A DNA stretch of 64,000 nt from Prevotella sp. (GTDB lineage: Bacteria; Bacteroidota; Bacteroidia; Bacteroidales; Bacteroidaceae): assembly GCA_017443345.1 (NCBI GenBank), contig JAFSNR010000015.1:1-64000 (forward strand), given 5' to 3'. How positions within the stretch are numbered: the stretch's first letter is position 1; the number at the start of each line of letters is the position of its first letter. Under the pieces are notes generated by a model. That model saw only the letters and a list, made by a program, of their open reading frames with translations. It had not been told where the DNA came from and did no database searches. Below are positions 30,887-39,631 of this stretch, piece by piece. The position numbers and the translations under genes were made by a program.

Positions 30887-33004
30887 CTATTTTGATCTAT
30901 ATGCAACGGCTTTTATTGTAATTTGGTCTGGTTGAATTCTTATTCCATATTCTTTAAGCATATTGGCTAGTGAAGAACCAACTTCCATAATTATGTACTT
31001 ATGTGATGATCCCCAAACATTTGCAGTTGAATTACTTACATTGGATCCTCCCCAGTTAGGAACATCATTGCTAGAGCCATAATGATTATCCCATGTCATT
31101 ATTTGCCAATAATTAGTAGTATAATCCATATAGAAGTGAATTTCATCACCTTCTTTTGGTTCAACACCACCAAATAGTGAATTATCTAATACTGTATAGC
31201 TTGTAATAGGGCCAGACTTGATTAGAACATCACCACTTTCTAGCACAACAATATCATCATCATCATCGTCATCAGCATCTTCTCCATCCTTTTCGACAGT
31301 TATTCCATCAATTTGTTCAATATCATACTTGGTGTAATGAACTGCTAGGATATGCTCTGCATCGACATCGCTATTGTCGAAGGTCAGGCCAGCTGAGGGG
31401 CTTGGGTAGCCTTGGTAAAGACCTTGCTTGGTTGGATCAACACCAGTCCAGAAGGGTGAATCGGTTTCAACCCAAGAAGTGAAAGCAGGGTAGCCGACGT
31501 TCATATTGGCGCGCTCGCTGGCCCAATTGATCTTCTCTCTGATGGTGAATCTCTCAGGCGCAGACCCCTTGACGGACTTTACGGCTGTGGCTTCAGTTCC
31601 TTGCCAACGTACATAGACGGGGATGTCGCTGATACTGTAGGTGCTCTTATTAGAGAAGAATGATGTCACATCAATCCAGTCGAGCGTGACAGGCTCAGCA
31701 GTTTCGTGGTAGCCGAAGCCGTTCTTAACGGTTGATGTATATTCATCGAAGGTATTGATCATACAGTCTACAGCGTAATCACCAAATGCCTTATGAACCT
31801 CAATGGCGTTTGGTCCACCAACTCTTACAGGCAGCGTAGCTCCAGTAGCCAGCAGGCATATCTCTGCATAGAATGTTGGCGACGTGCCCTCAACCTGGCT
31901 TAAAACAGGAGTCTCTTCTGTGGTTATCGTTTCCGTCTGAGTGTCAACGTAACTTACCTTTGGCTGTCCATTCTCCATCACAACATTCCCTTGTGCATCC
32001 TTCTCATAATAGGTCGTCTCAGTAGTTTTTACCTGCTTAATTGTAACGGTCACCTTCTGCCATTCCTCTTCCATCCAAAGCTTGGCATCGAAGACAACGT
32101 CGTTGTAGTCGAAATCCTCACGGTTGGAATAGTTTCCTCCAAGATCTTCGCAGAACACGCGGCCAAAGTCTTTAAGGTATCTCTTTTTGAAGTACTCAGT
32201 CTTTGTTGTCCTCGTATTTTCAGTATAGGCTGTAGATGGCGCATCAGGGTTGTTGTTGATACCCTTACCAGGAATAATCTTCACGATCCAGTCGTTATAG
32301 ATTCTGTCGCGCGATACCTGCTCATTAGGATTTGCACCAGCGGCCTCAAAGTCAAGACCCACATAGTAGGCTCCTGCCAGTGAAGGATCGATGGTGGCAC
32401 CGTCAACCATACGGAAATTATAGAAAACATGGCCATTGTCGGAAGATGATTTGAAGCCAAAACGCTGGGTGCTACTATTAACCATCAACATGACGCTACC
32501 ATCTGCGTTGTTGAAGTTGTTCACATGGTCATCGCCCATGCTTGCCGAACCAGCACAGAGCCAGTCCATCTGGTTACCTCCAATTACTTTGCCGCCATTA
32601 CCGGCAGTATATTCTGCTACACCTTTATATACTTGTTGAACGAAGAACTCCTTCAAATCAACGAGTGAGGTATAGGTTTCTGCCCCTTGGTTGCTGAAAT
32701 AATTGACTACCAATGTTCTTTCTGTAGGCGTAATTGCTACAGGGATTTTATAGCCTTCACTGGCCCACATGTTGCTTCTGGGGTCTGCAACACGCGTTGA
32801 GGCCTGCAACAGATAAGCAGGTGTATAACCCCAGTCTTGATTGGGGGAAATGTTACTAGTGAAGACCTCCTTGAAAGCCTCCTCAAACTGATTGGCTTTT
32901 CGCACTTGTTCGGGAGTGTAGTTTACCTCAGTCTCGTGCGAACAACTGGTGATGAATAAGCCGGCAATTAGAGCCAATGCTCCTTTAATCAAATACCTTT
33001 TCAT
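30887..33004 (-). CDS. LruC-domain lipoprotein 3
   Basis: 705 residues with a lipoprotein signal (FITSCS). The N-terminal signature is 'FEEAFKEVFTSNISPNQDWGY' shortened to its core FKEVF...NQDWGY. It shares its first 300 residues with LruC 2 in layout. LruC/DUF4842 mark: 'EDFDYNDVVFDAKLW' (about 293). C-terminal-type signature: 'INWASERANMNVGYPAFTSWV'. Unlike the others it continues about 200 residues further, with an Asp run (ADDDDDDDI) coded by an ATC/GTC microsatellite and a final beta-rich domain ('IHFYMDYTTNYWQIMTWDNHYGS'). The phrase 'PVLSQVEGTSP' in the middle looks like a translated intergenic repeat. Function unknown. Confidence 0.78.
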   Translation of the reverse strand: MKRYLIKGALALIAGLFITSCSHETEVNYTPEQVRKANQFEEAFKEVFTSNISPNQDWGYTPAYLLQASTRVADPRSNMWASEGYKIPVAITPTERTLVVNYFSNQGAETYTSLVDLKEFFVQQVYKGVAEYTAGNGGKVIGGNQMDWLCAGSASMGDDHVNNFNNADGSVMLMVNSSTQRFGFKSSSDNGHVFYNFRMVDGATIDPSLAGAYYVGLDFEAAGANPNEQVSRDRIYNDWIVKIIPGKGINNNPDAPSTAYTENTRTTKTEYFKKRYLKDFGRVFCEDLGGNYSNREDFDYNDVVFDAKLWMEEEWQKVTVTIKQVKTTETTYYEKDAQGNVVMENGQPKVSYVDTQTETITTEETPVLSQVEGTSPTFYAEICLLATGATLPVRVGGPNAIEVHKAFGDYAVDCMINTFDEYTSTVKNGFGYHETAEPVTLDWIDVTSFFSNKSTYSISDIPVYVRWQGTEATAVKSVKGSAPERFTIREKINWASERANMNVGYPAFTSWVETDSPFWTGVDPTKQGLYQGYPSPSAGLTFDNSDVDAEHILAVHYTKYDIEQIDGITVEKDGEDADDDDDDDIVVLESGDVLIKSGPITSYTVLDNSLFGGVEPKEGDEIHFYMDYTTNYWQIMTWDNHYGSSNDVPNWGGSNVSNSTANVWGSSHKYIIMEVGSSLANMLKEYGIRIQPDQITIKAVAYRSK

Positions 33005-33062
33005 TGCAACAAAAATACTTAATAGACGTTACGTAACTTTTATTATTGAATCGATTCGGCTG

Positions 33063-33070
33063 CAAATTTA
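33063..33070 (-). promoter_or_regulatory. -7 element for LruC gene 3
   Basis: Complement reads TAAATTTG, fitting TAnnTTTG, about 59 nt before the ATG at 33004. Confidence 0.5.
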
Positions 33071-33156
33071 GGAAAAATATCGATATCTTGTATCACTTTT
33101 CGTGTTAAAATCTGTAAAAGAGGCAAAAATATGCGTCGTGTATCCAAGAATTTTTG

Positions 33157-33164
33157 TAATTTTG
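33157..33164 (+). promoter_or_regulatory. -7 element for LruC gene 4
   Basis: TAATTTTG, fitting TAnnTTTG, 31 nt before the ATG at 33196. It lies upstream of the TTG at 33172 that would otherwise extend the ORF. Confidence 0.5.
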
Positions 33165-33195
33165 CCCCAAATTGGTACTTATAATAAATAGGAAT

Positions 33196-34488
33196 ATGAA
33201 GAGAATCCAATATCTGATCATGGCAGTAGTTGCTATCTCCATACTTGTGGGAACGGGTAGCTCTTGCAAAAAGAATATGTTCGATGAGGCTATTTATGAC
33301 ACGCTGATTAAGATTCAGTCGCCAGTGGATAGTGTTGATCCCAATCATAATTGGGAATTGACGACGACAAAGTATCTGATCATTACAGCAAATGCTGGTG
33401 TGGGAACTAAGAAGGTCATGATCCTGGATGCGAACCCTAAGACTTCGTCATTGGCTCAAGTTGTTGGACAACTCTATATGGAGGAGGGCAATCGTGTGGG
33501 CTTGAGCGTATCGTATCCAAGTCTTCTCAGTACACTCTATGCAGCAGCTGTTGATTCTACAGGTGCTTATACGGTGACAGAGTTCAATCCTGCCAATCGC
33601 GATGTGGACTTCTCGACGACGCTTTTCAAGAAGGAGATGCTCAGTTACTCACCGATGTTCCAGTATTTCGCATTCTGCTACGAACAGGAGTTCCCAGAGC
33701 CAGGCGATTTCGATTATAACGACGTTTTGATGCATATTGCTTTGGAGCGTGCCAATGCCCGTGAGATGTATTTTCACGTGAGGTTGGCTGCTGTAGGTGG
33801 TAATCAGCAGTTGGCTGGTTGTCTGCGCCTGCCTGAAATCAGTTATGACGAGATAGATACGGTATATACTGTTGGAGACAAGTCGTTTAATAAGGAAATC
33901 ACGGATCAGTATATGGCTGTTCTGAGAGAGCGTGATCTGCTCTTGAAGGGTCTGAAGGGGGAGCCCATCCTGAACCTCTTCGCTGATGCTCACTGGGCTA
34001 CGGGCGACATTCTCAATGCAGATTTTGGTATGTTCCAGCGTAAGCAGTATAATGTGACGAAGCAGTCATCTACCGATGCGCAGCTGATGGTACCGAGGGA
34101 GGTGACCTTCGTCTTGAAACTCAAGACAGACATTCGTGCGAATGGCATTACGCTCAATAATATCGACCCATTCATTATACGATCATATAATGGTGTCAAT
34201 ATGGAGGTTCACACTTATAATTATAGGACGGTGAAGGCGCTTAATGAGTATAATTATATTGACGTGGGTCACCTGCCTTGGGCTTTGATAGTTCCATTAG
34301 GCTCTTTCTGTCATCCTTTGGAGGGGGTGAACATGGGATTCCGTATGAAGGATAAAACGACGGGTTCCAGTATCCTCTTTGGTGCCTATGACGTAGGTGG
34401 CCATTCATTTGGTGAATGGGCCGTAAACAGGAACCAGTCAAAGGATTGGTATGAGTATCCCAACGAGTCGAACGTATTTGTCTGGTAA
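33196..34488 (+). CDS. LruC-domain lipoprotein 4 (opposite strand, shortest)
   Basis: 430 residues from MKRIQYLIMAVVAIS, with lipobox GSSC. It is the only plus-strand member. A degenerate N-terminal signature is visible ('VDSVDPNHNWELTTTKYL', with Asp-Pro-Asn and Trp kept). LruC/DUF4842 mark: 'GDFDYNDVLMHIAL' (about 170), early in the protein because the variable middle is almost absent. The C-terminal part has 'GVNMGFRMKDK' and ends in 'VFVW'. It could be a minimal scaffold of the family. It converges on LruC 5 with a 21-bp gap. Confidence 0.75.
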   Translation: MKRIQYLIMAVVAISILVGTGSSCKKNMFDEAIYDTLIKIQSPVDSVDPNHNWELTTTKYLIITANAGVGTKKVMILDANPKTSSLAQVVGQLYMEEGNRVGLSVSYPSLLSTLYAAAVDSTGAYTVTEFNPANRDVDFSTTLFKKEMLSYSPMFQYFAFCYEQEFPEPGDFDYNDVLMHIALERANAREMYFHVRLAAVGGNQQLAGCLRLPEISYDEIDTVYTVGDKSFNKEITDQYMAVLRERDLLLKGLKGEPILNLFADAHWATGDILNADFGMFQRKQYNVTKQSSTDAQLMVPREVTFVLKLKTDIRANGITLNNIDPFIIRSYNGVNMEVHTYNYRTVKALNEYNYIDVGHLPWALIVPLGSFCHPLEGVNMGFRMKDKTTGSSILFGAYDVGGHSFGEWAVNRNQSKDWYEYPNESNVFVW

Positions 34489-34509
34489 ATCTATCCTAGC
34501 ATCCCTATC

Positions 34510-36564
34510 CTACCAAGAAACTATCTGGGTGCTGACGGCGTAGCTTTGTTCATACCAGTTGGTTGCTTCCTGCTGGTTTGCAGCCCATGTGCTGAACATC
34601 AAGTAAGCCAGTCCGATATTAGTTCCTTCGCGTGGCCATCTCCATTTTGCTTCAGAATCAGCATTGACAGCCATGAAGAGTGGGGCATTGCTGGTCGAAA
34701 GCTGCGAATAGTTATTAGATGATGAGCCATCGGTATCCTCTGTGCGTATAGTGAATTTGAAAGAGCCGATGTCAATGTTTGGCGACGAGAATGTCAATTC
34801 TCCAATATATCTGGGTAGCTGCACTACCTTATTGGTATTGACGGTCGTCTCCTTGTCGATGCTCATGTGTTTGTGGATCTCCTCTCCAATTTGTTCTCCA
34901 TTGTAATATAAATAGGTATTGAGCTTAGTTCCCACACAGGCCACACTGAGGAAGCAACTATAGGTACCATCGCCATTGTCGTAAGGAGCACTGACAAGCA
35001 GTACAAGGTCGTTATAATCAAAATCGCGAATAGAGTTGTCGCCAGGGAATTCAAAAGCGTAGAACATGCCACTGTACAAAGGGGCTTCTGTATAGTCCAT
35101 GCTGAAGAAGCAGGTCTGGCGATCTGCACTGATGCCGCTTCCATTGATCCAGCTGGAAATGAGGTCGATACCTTGGAAGGTTGAAGAAAGCTGAAGCTGA
35201 ACGTGGTCGAGCATAAAGGTGTTGGCATTGCCTTCAATTGTTGTGCATTTGCTACATCCGTTGGCTACAAACAGTGCATTGTCACTGAAGTTATTGCCTG
35301 AGGGTCCCCAAACGCCATAGTTATTAATAGTAATAGAACCACTGCAGTTCAGGAAAGAACCATTGCCCATATAAAGCACAGAATTAGAAGAGGCGTTGCC
35401 TTGAAGGGAGAGCAAGCCGCACTCGATAGTGCTGCCATCATCCATACGTGAGGCGCTGCTGAGTGACAAAGATACAAGAACCTTGACGAAGTTAGAATTG
35501 AGGATACCAAACTCAGAGCCGCTGGCCTGCATCAGATAGGCTGTGCCGTAGTTGAAGAGCAGCCCTGGTGTGTCGCCATTTGTGGCTTCGCCATAAACTG
35601 TGGTATTGGTATTATTTCCGTCGCCAATAGTACCTGCATTATAGAGCGAGCCGCTGGAAAGGCGAACCTCATTGATGGTGATGCTACCAGCATTATAACT
35701 ATAGGTACTGGTACCATCGGTAAACTCCACCGTTCCCTCACCACTGATTTCGCCACCTGGCAACACATATATCATGCCAGGCTTCTGGCTATCGGTAAGT
35801 GGTGATGTGGAAAGCTTAAAGCCCTTTGGAACCACGACCTTACCTCCATTGCCCACGACGAGCACGTTGCCATTGACAAAGCGCTGGTCGAAAGTCAAGG
35901 TCCAAGTGCCAGTTACGTAAACGGAGAGATTGGAGTGGCTGTTCAGAGAAGGGATAATACCTGTATAATCGTTGTTGATGAGCACATGGAGCTCTGCTTC
36001 GCTTGGTGATTCAGGATCGATATCGTCAGGGGCCACCATGGTGCCAGTCGTGTACTTGGAAGTGCTGGGCATATTAATGACAGGCACGCTCCAATTGTTG
36101 CCGGTTGTGGGCTTGGGAGAGGAGGGTTCGTTGGTGATGGTTCCGCTGAATGATACTTCTGAACCTTTGACAGGCAGACAAATAGCTTTACCTTTGCCGC
36201 CATAGCAGGCTGCATAGAGTTGGGTAACATTGGCAGATCTTACCACAGAGACTGTCTTGGATTCTCCAGACTTGAGAATGGCCATACCAACATAATGGGC
36301 ATTAGGATCAATAGCCGGATTGGAGATGAAAAAATAAACCGGATAGGTTACGCCTGGCTCCAAATTGACGCTTACTGTGATGGGCGTACTAATGCCTGTA
36401 TTCCAGGTCTGATTCGGATCGATATCCTTTCCACCCATGACTAGCGCCTTGAAGTTTTCATTCATTTCCTCTTGAGAAGAGGATTCTTTCTTCGAACAAC
36501 TGGTTGCGATAAGACTCAGACAAAGGGCAACCATGCATAAGAGCCAGCACTTCTTTCTCATCAT
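34510..36564 (-). CDS. LruC-domain lipoprotein 5 (beta-helix-like middle)
   Basis: 684 residues with a lipoprotein signal (IATSCSKK). N-terminal signature: 'FKALVMGGKDIDPNQTWNTG'. A beta-sandwich-like domain is followed by a middle (about 190-480) of Gly/Asn-rich short strands ('RFVNGNVLVVGNGGKVVVPKG'), comparable with LruC 1. LruC/DUF4842 mark: 'RDFDYNDLVLLVSA' (about 511). C-terminal signature: 'KWRWPREGTNIGLAYLMFSTWA', ending in W. Its ATG is only 24 nt downstream of tRNA-Met on the same strand and no promoter is visible between them, so it is probably transcribed with the tRNA. Confidence 0.78.
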   Translation of the reverse strand: MMRKKCWLLCMVALCLSLIATSCSKKESSSQEEMNENFKALVMGGKDIDPNQTWNTGISTPITVSVNLEPGVTYPVYFFISNPAIDPNAHYVGMAILKSGESKTVSVVRSANVTQLYAACYGGKGKAICLPVKGSEVSFSGTITNEPSSPKPTTGNNWSVPVINMPSTSKYTTGTMVAPDDIDPESPSEAELHVLINNDYTGIIPSLNSHSNLSVYVTGTWTLTFDQRFVNGNVLVVGNGGKVVVPKGFKLSTSPLTDSQKPGMIYVLPGGEISGEGTVEFTDGTSTYSYNAGSITINEVRLSSGSLYNAGTIGDGNNTNTTVYGEATNGDTPGLLFNYGTAYLMQASGSEFGILNSNFVKVLVSLSLSSASRMDDGSTIECGLLSLQGNASSNSVLYMGNGSFLNCSGSITINNYGVWGPSGNNFSDNALFVANGCSKCTTIEGNANTFMLDHVQLQLSSTFQGIDLISSWINGSGISADRQTCFFSMDYTEAPLYSGMFYAFEFPGDNSIRDFDYNDLVLLVSAPYDNGDGTYSCFLSVACVGTKLNTYLYYNGEQIGEEIHKHMSIDKETTVNTNKVVQLPRYIGELTFSSPNIDIGSFKFTIRTEDTDGSSSNNYSQLSTSNAPLFMAVNADSEAKWRWPREGTNIGLAYLMFSTWAANQQEATNWYEQSYAVSTQIVSW

Positions 36565-36588
36565 AAAGCGGAATGGATTAAGTAGTAG

Positions 36589-36662
36589 TGGACCAGCCTG
36601 GGCTTGAACCAGGGACCTCCAGATTATGAGTCTGTTGCTCTAACCAACTGAGCTACAAGTCC
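36589..36662 (-). tRNA. tRNA-Met (anticodon CAT)
   Basis: 74 nt without encoded CCA. Acceptor stem GGACTTG/CTGGTCC (one mismatch), D arm with AGCTCAGTTGGTTAGAGC, anticodon loop CTCATAA (anticodon complement of 36626-36628), T arm with GGTTCAAGCCC. The sequence resembles elongator tRNA-Met; a tRNA-Ile2 (CAT modified to lysidine) cannot be ruled out by eye. The promoter TAACTTTG is the complement of 36676-36683. Confidence 0.93.
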
Positions 36663-36675
36663 TAGATTTGGGTTG

Positions 36676-36683
36676 CAAAGTTA
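36676..36683 (-). promoter_or_regulatory. -7 element for tRNA-Met (and probably LruC gene 5)
   Basis: Complement reads TAACTTTG, 13 nt before the tRNA 5' end. Confidence 0.65.
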
Positions 36684-36735
36684 CAAGAAAAATATTAAAT
36701 ATCCAAATTTTTTTGCGGAAATAAGCAAAAATGCT

Positions 36736-36743
36736 TAACTTTG
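36736..36743 (+). promoter_or_regulatory. -7 element of ribF inside a TAAGC/GCTTA palindrome
   Basis: TAACTTTG, 7 nt before the ribF ATG, giving a nearly leaderless message. Its first bases overlap the single palindrome TAAGC-AAAAAT-GCTTA (36722-36737), which has the same half-sites as the 21-bp arrays. Confidence 0.6.
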
Positions 36744-36750
36744 TGCCCTC

Positions 36751-37686
36751 ATGGAGACAATTTATTTGAATCAAAGTGATTTTCAGCTCCCAAAATGCGT
36801 GGCAACCATTGGGGTGTTTGATGGTGTTCACAAGGGGCATCAGCACCTGATTGGTATGGTTGCTGAACAGGCGAAAGTTTCTGGGCTCAGTTCGGCTGTT
36901 GTGACTTTCGACCGTTCACCCAGACAGGTGCTCGATCCTACGTTCCGTCCTCAGTTGCTGACGACGCTGGAGGAGAAGCAAACTATCATCGGCCAGTTGG
37001 GCATCGATTATCTCGTGGTGCTGCCTTTCACCAAGGAACTGGCTGCACTGACGGCACGCGAGTTTATGCAGCAGATCCTGCACGGCCAGTTGAATGCCGA
37101 CATGCTGATTACTGGCTATGACAACCGTTTTGGTCATAATCGCGAGGAGGGCTTCGACGATTATGTGCGTTATGGTCAGGAGATGGGTATGCAGGTGGTG
37201 AGAGGTGATGCCGAATTGATGGCAGACGGCAGTCGGGCTGTCAGTTCGTCAGTTATCCGTCAGTTGCTTCTGGAGGGTCATGTTGAGCAGATGCCACAGT
37301 GTCTGACACGACTTTATCAGCTTTCTGGCAAGGTGATGCCTGGGGAGCATATTGGCCACCAGTTGGGATTCCCCACGGCCAATCTGGAGTTGCTATGTGC
37401 TGACAAACTGATTCCTGCTCCTGGCGTCTATGCCGTTTGGGCGACGACGGGGAAGGACCAACAGAAGAGGGCTGCTATGATGAATATAGGTACGCGCCCG
37501 ACTTTCGAAGGTAAGGGACAGACCTTGGAGGTGAATATTCTCGATTTCGACGATGATCTCTATGGACAGCGAGTTGACATCCAGTTCGTCCAGCGTTTGC
37601 GCGAGGAGCGTCGTTTCGATTCGCCAGAGGCACTTGTGGTCCAGTTACAGGAAGATGAAAAACAAGTAAAAGATATATTGCGATGA
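36751..37686 (+). CDS. ribF: Bifunctional riboflavin kinase/FAD synthetase
   Basis: 311 residues. The N-terminal FMN adenylyltransferase domain has the nucleotidyl-transferase pattern 'ATIGVFDGVHKGHQHLI' (about 19-35; HKGH core) and 'GYDNRFGHNREEGFD', plus 'SSSVIRQLLLEGHV' (about 166-179). The C-terminal riboflavin kinase domain has 'GHQLGFPTANLEL' (about 205-217, PTAN motif) and 'MMNIGTRPTFEG'. It makes FMN and FAD from riboflavin and ATP in the cytosol. It overlaps the next gene by ATGA, so the two are translationally coupled. Confidence 0.95.
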   Translation: METIYLNQSDFQLPKCVATIGVFDGVHKGHQHLIGMVAEQAKVSGLSSAVVTFDRSPRQVLDPTFRPQLLTTLEEKQTIIGQLGIDYLVVLPFTKELAALTAREFMQQILHGQLNADMLITGYDNRFGHNREEGFDDYVRYGQEMGMQVVRGDAELMADGSRAVSSSVIRQLLLEGHVEQMPQCLTRLYQLSGKVMPGEHIGHQLGFPTANLELLCADKLIPAPGVYAVWATTGKDQQKRAAMMNIGTRPTFEGKGQTLEVNILDFDDDLYGQRVDIQFVQRLREERRFDSPEALVVQLQEDEKQVKDILR

Positions 37687-38441
37687 AGAATGCATTGATT
37701 TATACAATCGTGTTTGCAGCCATTCAGGCCGTTATCAGTATGCTGGTTCAGGGGCTTTGGCCCTTCGTGATGGGTAAGGACGTGCCTATGAACGCCACAG
37801 GGATGATTATCATGATGGCTGTTTTCAGTTTGATAACGATAGCTGTTTTCATGTTGGCGAAATGGAGCGTAGCCTCGCGCGACTGGATGCGTACACGCCC
37901 TTGGTTCGTATTGTTCTGGTGTGTACTGGCTGCACTGGGAGCCATCATTCCCTCCACTTGGCTTCAGGAGCAGATGCCTGCCTTGCCTAATTGGGTGGAG
38001 GATGAGTTCGAGATGATCCTGAAGGATCGTTGGGGCTATCTAGTTGTTGGCTTATTGGCTCCTTTGGCAGAGGAACTGGTGTTCAGAGGGGCAGTGCTGA
38101 GGGCTCTGCTGCAATGGAACAGTCTTCACTGGGTAGGGATTACAATCTCGGCTTTGCTCTTTGCCCTGATTCACATGAATCCTGCTCAGATGCCACATGC
38201 CTTCCTGATTGGTCTGCTGTTGGGTTGGATGTACTATCGTACGGATAGTATCGTGCCTGGCGTGGTTTATCATTGGGTGAACAATACGGTGGCATATGTG
38301 CTCTTCAACCTTTACCCTGATCCTGACTTGACGCTGATGGATCTCTTTGGCTCACAGCAGCGAGTGCTGATGGCACTGGGATTCTCACTGTGTATTTTCC
38401 TGCCTGCTCTGTTCCAGTTGAACCTGAGGCTGAAGAAATAA
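37683..38441 (+). CDS. CPBP family intramembrane glutamic endopeptidase (Abi/CAAX-like)
   Basis: 252 residues with about seven hydrophobic segments. The catalytic motif EExxxR is 'EELVFRGAVLRAL' (about 128-140), followed by the conserved 'LLFALIHMNPAQMPHAFLIGLLLGWMYYRT' with the second-motif His and the third-motif 'VVYHWVNNTVAY'. Family members cleave within membranes or act in immunity and pheromone processing; the substrate here is unknown. It is coupled to ribF by overlapping ATGA and followed by a terminator. Confidence 0.88.
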   Translation: MKNALIYTIVFAAIQAVISMLVQGLWPFVMGKDVPMNATGMIIMMAVFSLITIAVFMLAKWSVASRDWMRTRPWFVLFWCVLAALGAIIPSTWLQEQMPALPNWVEDEFEMILKDRWGYLVVGLLAPLAEELVFRGAVLRALLQWNSLHWVGITISALLFALIHMNPAQMPHAFLIGLLLGWMYYRTDSIVPGVVYHWVNNTVAYVLFNLYPDPDLTLMDLFGSQQRVLMALGFSLCIFLPALFQLNLRLKK

Positions 38442-38462
38442 TATAAGGTATAGAAAAAAGTT

Positions 38463-38502
38463 GGGCTGCTCACCGGTGTGTTACGGAGGCAGCCCTTTTG
38501 TT
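38463..38502 (+). terminator. Rho-independent terminator after ribF/CPBP
   Basis: GGGCTGC (38463-38469) pairs with GCAGCCC (38489-38495) across an 19-nt loop; TTTTGTTTT follows. Confidence 0.75.
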
Positions 38503-38598
38503 TTGCGTTAGTACTTTACTGAAAAATTTGAGAGAATGAAACTTCACAGTTTCTTCATCGTGTTTAAAAATGATTATTATAAAGAAAGCATAGAAAAT

Positions 38599-39063
38599 TT
38601 ATTCAAGATAAGTGGGCGTATCGGAGGTCGAAACCTTCGTGCTGTCTGGCATATTCTCTGCCTGGATGACTCCAAGCGTATTCACAGAGTCAGCAGTCTG
38701 CTGATGGAACTTGGCATAGGCATCTTTCGGATCTTCCCAACCATAGTTCCAAGGTGCCTGAGCAGCGTTGCCCAGTGTCAGAACGATAGCCACAATAGCT
38801 GCAGCCTTGAAGAGCGGCATCAGGCGACTCGTCAGGGTGACGGTCTTGGCTGTGGGCTGCGTCTTCTCCAGGATGCGGGCATCGAAATCATCACCCAAGA
38901 CTTCCTCTTTCTGGAGCTCATAGATGAACAGCGCCTTGTACTTCAGCAATTCTGCAGGCACCTCCTCCTGACTGAAGAAGGCACGCAGAATAGCTTCTTC
39001 CTGAAGAGTGGTCTCGCACTCCCAGTAACGCTCTAATAGTTGTTCAATATATTTATAATCCAT
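38599..39063 (-). CDS. Probable anti-sigma factor-like membrane protein
   Basis: 154 residues from MDYKYIEQLLERYWECETTLQEE, whose ATG overlaps the end of the sigma gene; a start 15 nt upstream is possible. An acidic helical N-terminus (about 1-85) precedes one hydrophobic segment (about 88-110, 'LMPLFKAAAIVAIVLTLGNAA') and a short periplasmic tail. The layout and coupling to an ECF sigma gene suggest it holds the sigma factor at the membrane. No zinc motif HxxxCxxC is seen. Proteins like this are common in Bacteroidales next to ECF genes. Confidence 0.65.
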   Translation of the reverse strand: MDYKYIEQLLERYWECETTLQEEAILRAFFSQEEVPAELLKYKALFIYELQKEEVLGDDFDARILEKTQPTAKTVTLTSRLMPLFKAAAIVAIVLTLGNAAQAPWNYGWEDPKDAYAKFHQQTADSVNTLGVIQAENMPDSTKVSTSDTPTYLE

Positions 39064-39571
39064 ATTTCTCTGTTTCAAAATACTTTTGGCGAATCACCTG
39101 TCGGGCTCTGAAGATATTGATCTTCACCTGGTCCTCACTGATGTTCATGATGGCGGCTATTTCCTTATAGCTCTTGCCTTCGAAGTCCCTGAGTTGCATT
39201 ACGCTTCGCTGTTTCTCGGGCAGTCCGTTGATGAGTCGGCGTATCAGTGCGATTCTGTCTTGCTGCATGGCCTGTTCCTCAGGATTGGATGAGTAACTGT
39301 GGTCTGGCGCGTCGTTGTCGGCATCTTCCAGGCTTTGGTTCTGGTTTTCCATCTTTCGCATCTTGTCGAGTGAGAGATTGCGGCAGATGGTCAGACAGAA
39401 GGCTTCGATGGAGTCGATCGTGTCCCATTGGTCTCGTCTGTTCCAGACTTTTATCAGTGTTTCTTGGACGATATCCTCTGCCTCAGCGGGGTTGAGGGTG
39501 ATACGGAGTGCAAGCCTGTATAGCTCGTTCTTCAGTGGTAGGACATCGTTCCGGAAACTGATTTCTTTCAT
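39053..39571 (-). CDS. ECF-type RNA polymerase sigma-70 factor
   Basis: 172 residues. Region 2 'LYRLALRITLNPAEAEDIVQETLIKVWNRRDQW' (about 17-49) with 'CRNLSLDKMRK', and region 4 'GLPEKQRSVMQLRDFEGKSYKEIAAIMNISEDQVKINIFRARQVIRQKY' (about 117-165) with a clear helix-turn-helix. It is translationally coupled to the single-TM protein that follows (overlap at ATGGATTATAA). Its targets cannot be read from this window. Confidence 0.9.
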   Translation of the reverse strand: MKEISFRNDVLPLKNELYRLALRITLNPAEAEDIVQETLIKVWNRRDQWDTIDSIEAFCLTICRNLSLDKMRKMENQNQSLEDADNDAPDHSYSSNPEEQAMQQDRIALIRRLINGLPEKQRSVMQLRDFEGKSYKEIAAIMNISEDQVKINIFRARQVIRQKYFETEKYGL

Positions 39572-39631
39572 CCTCTCTTCTTATATGACGATTGAGAAAC
39601 GCAAAAGTTACAGTTAATATGAAATATTTTT

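Noticed and set aside
30887..33004. Mobile-element insertion in LruC 3 because of the Asp run
   Set aside because: The Asp run is a short ATC/GTC microsatellite in frame, common in acidic surface proteins; no inverted repeats or duplications flank it.
38536..39036. 166-residue plus-strand ORF opposite the anti-sigma-like gene
   Set aside because: The minus-strand gene is coupled to an ECF sigma gene and has a TM helix; the plus frame has no start context or family.
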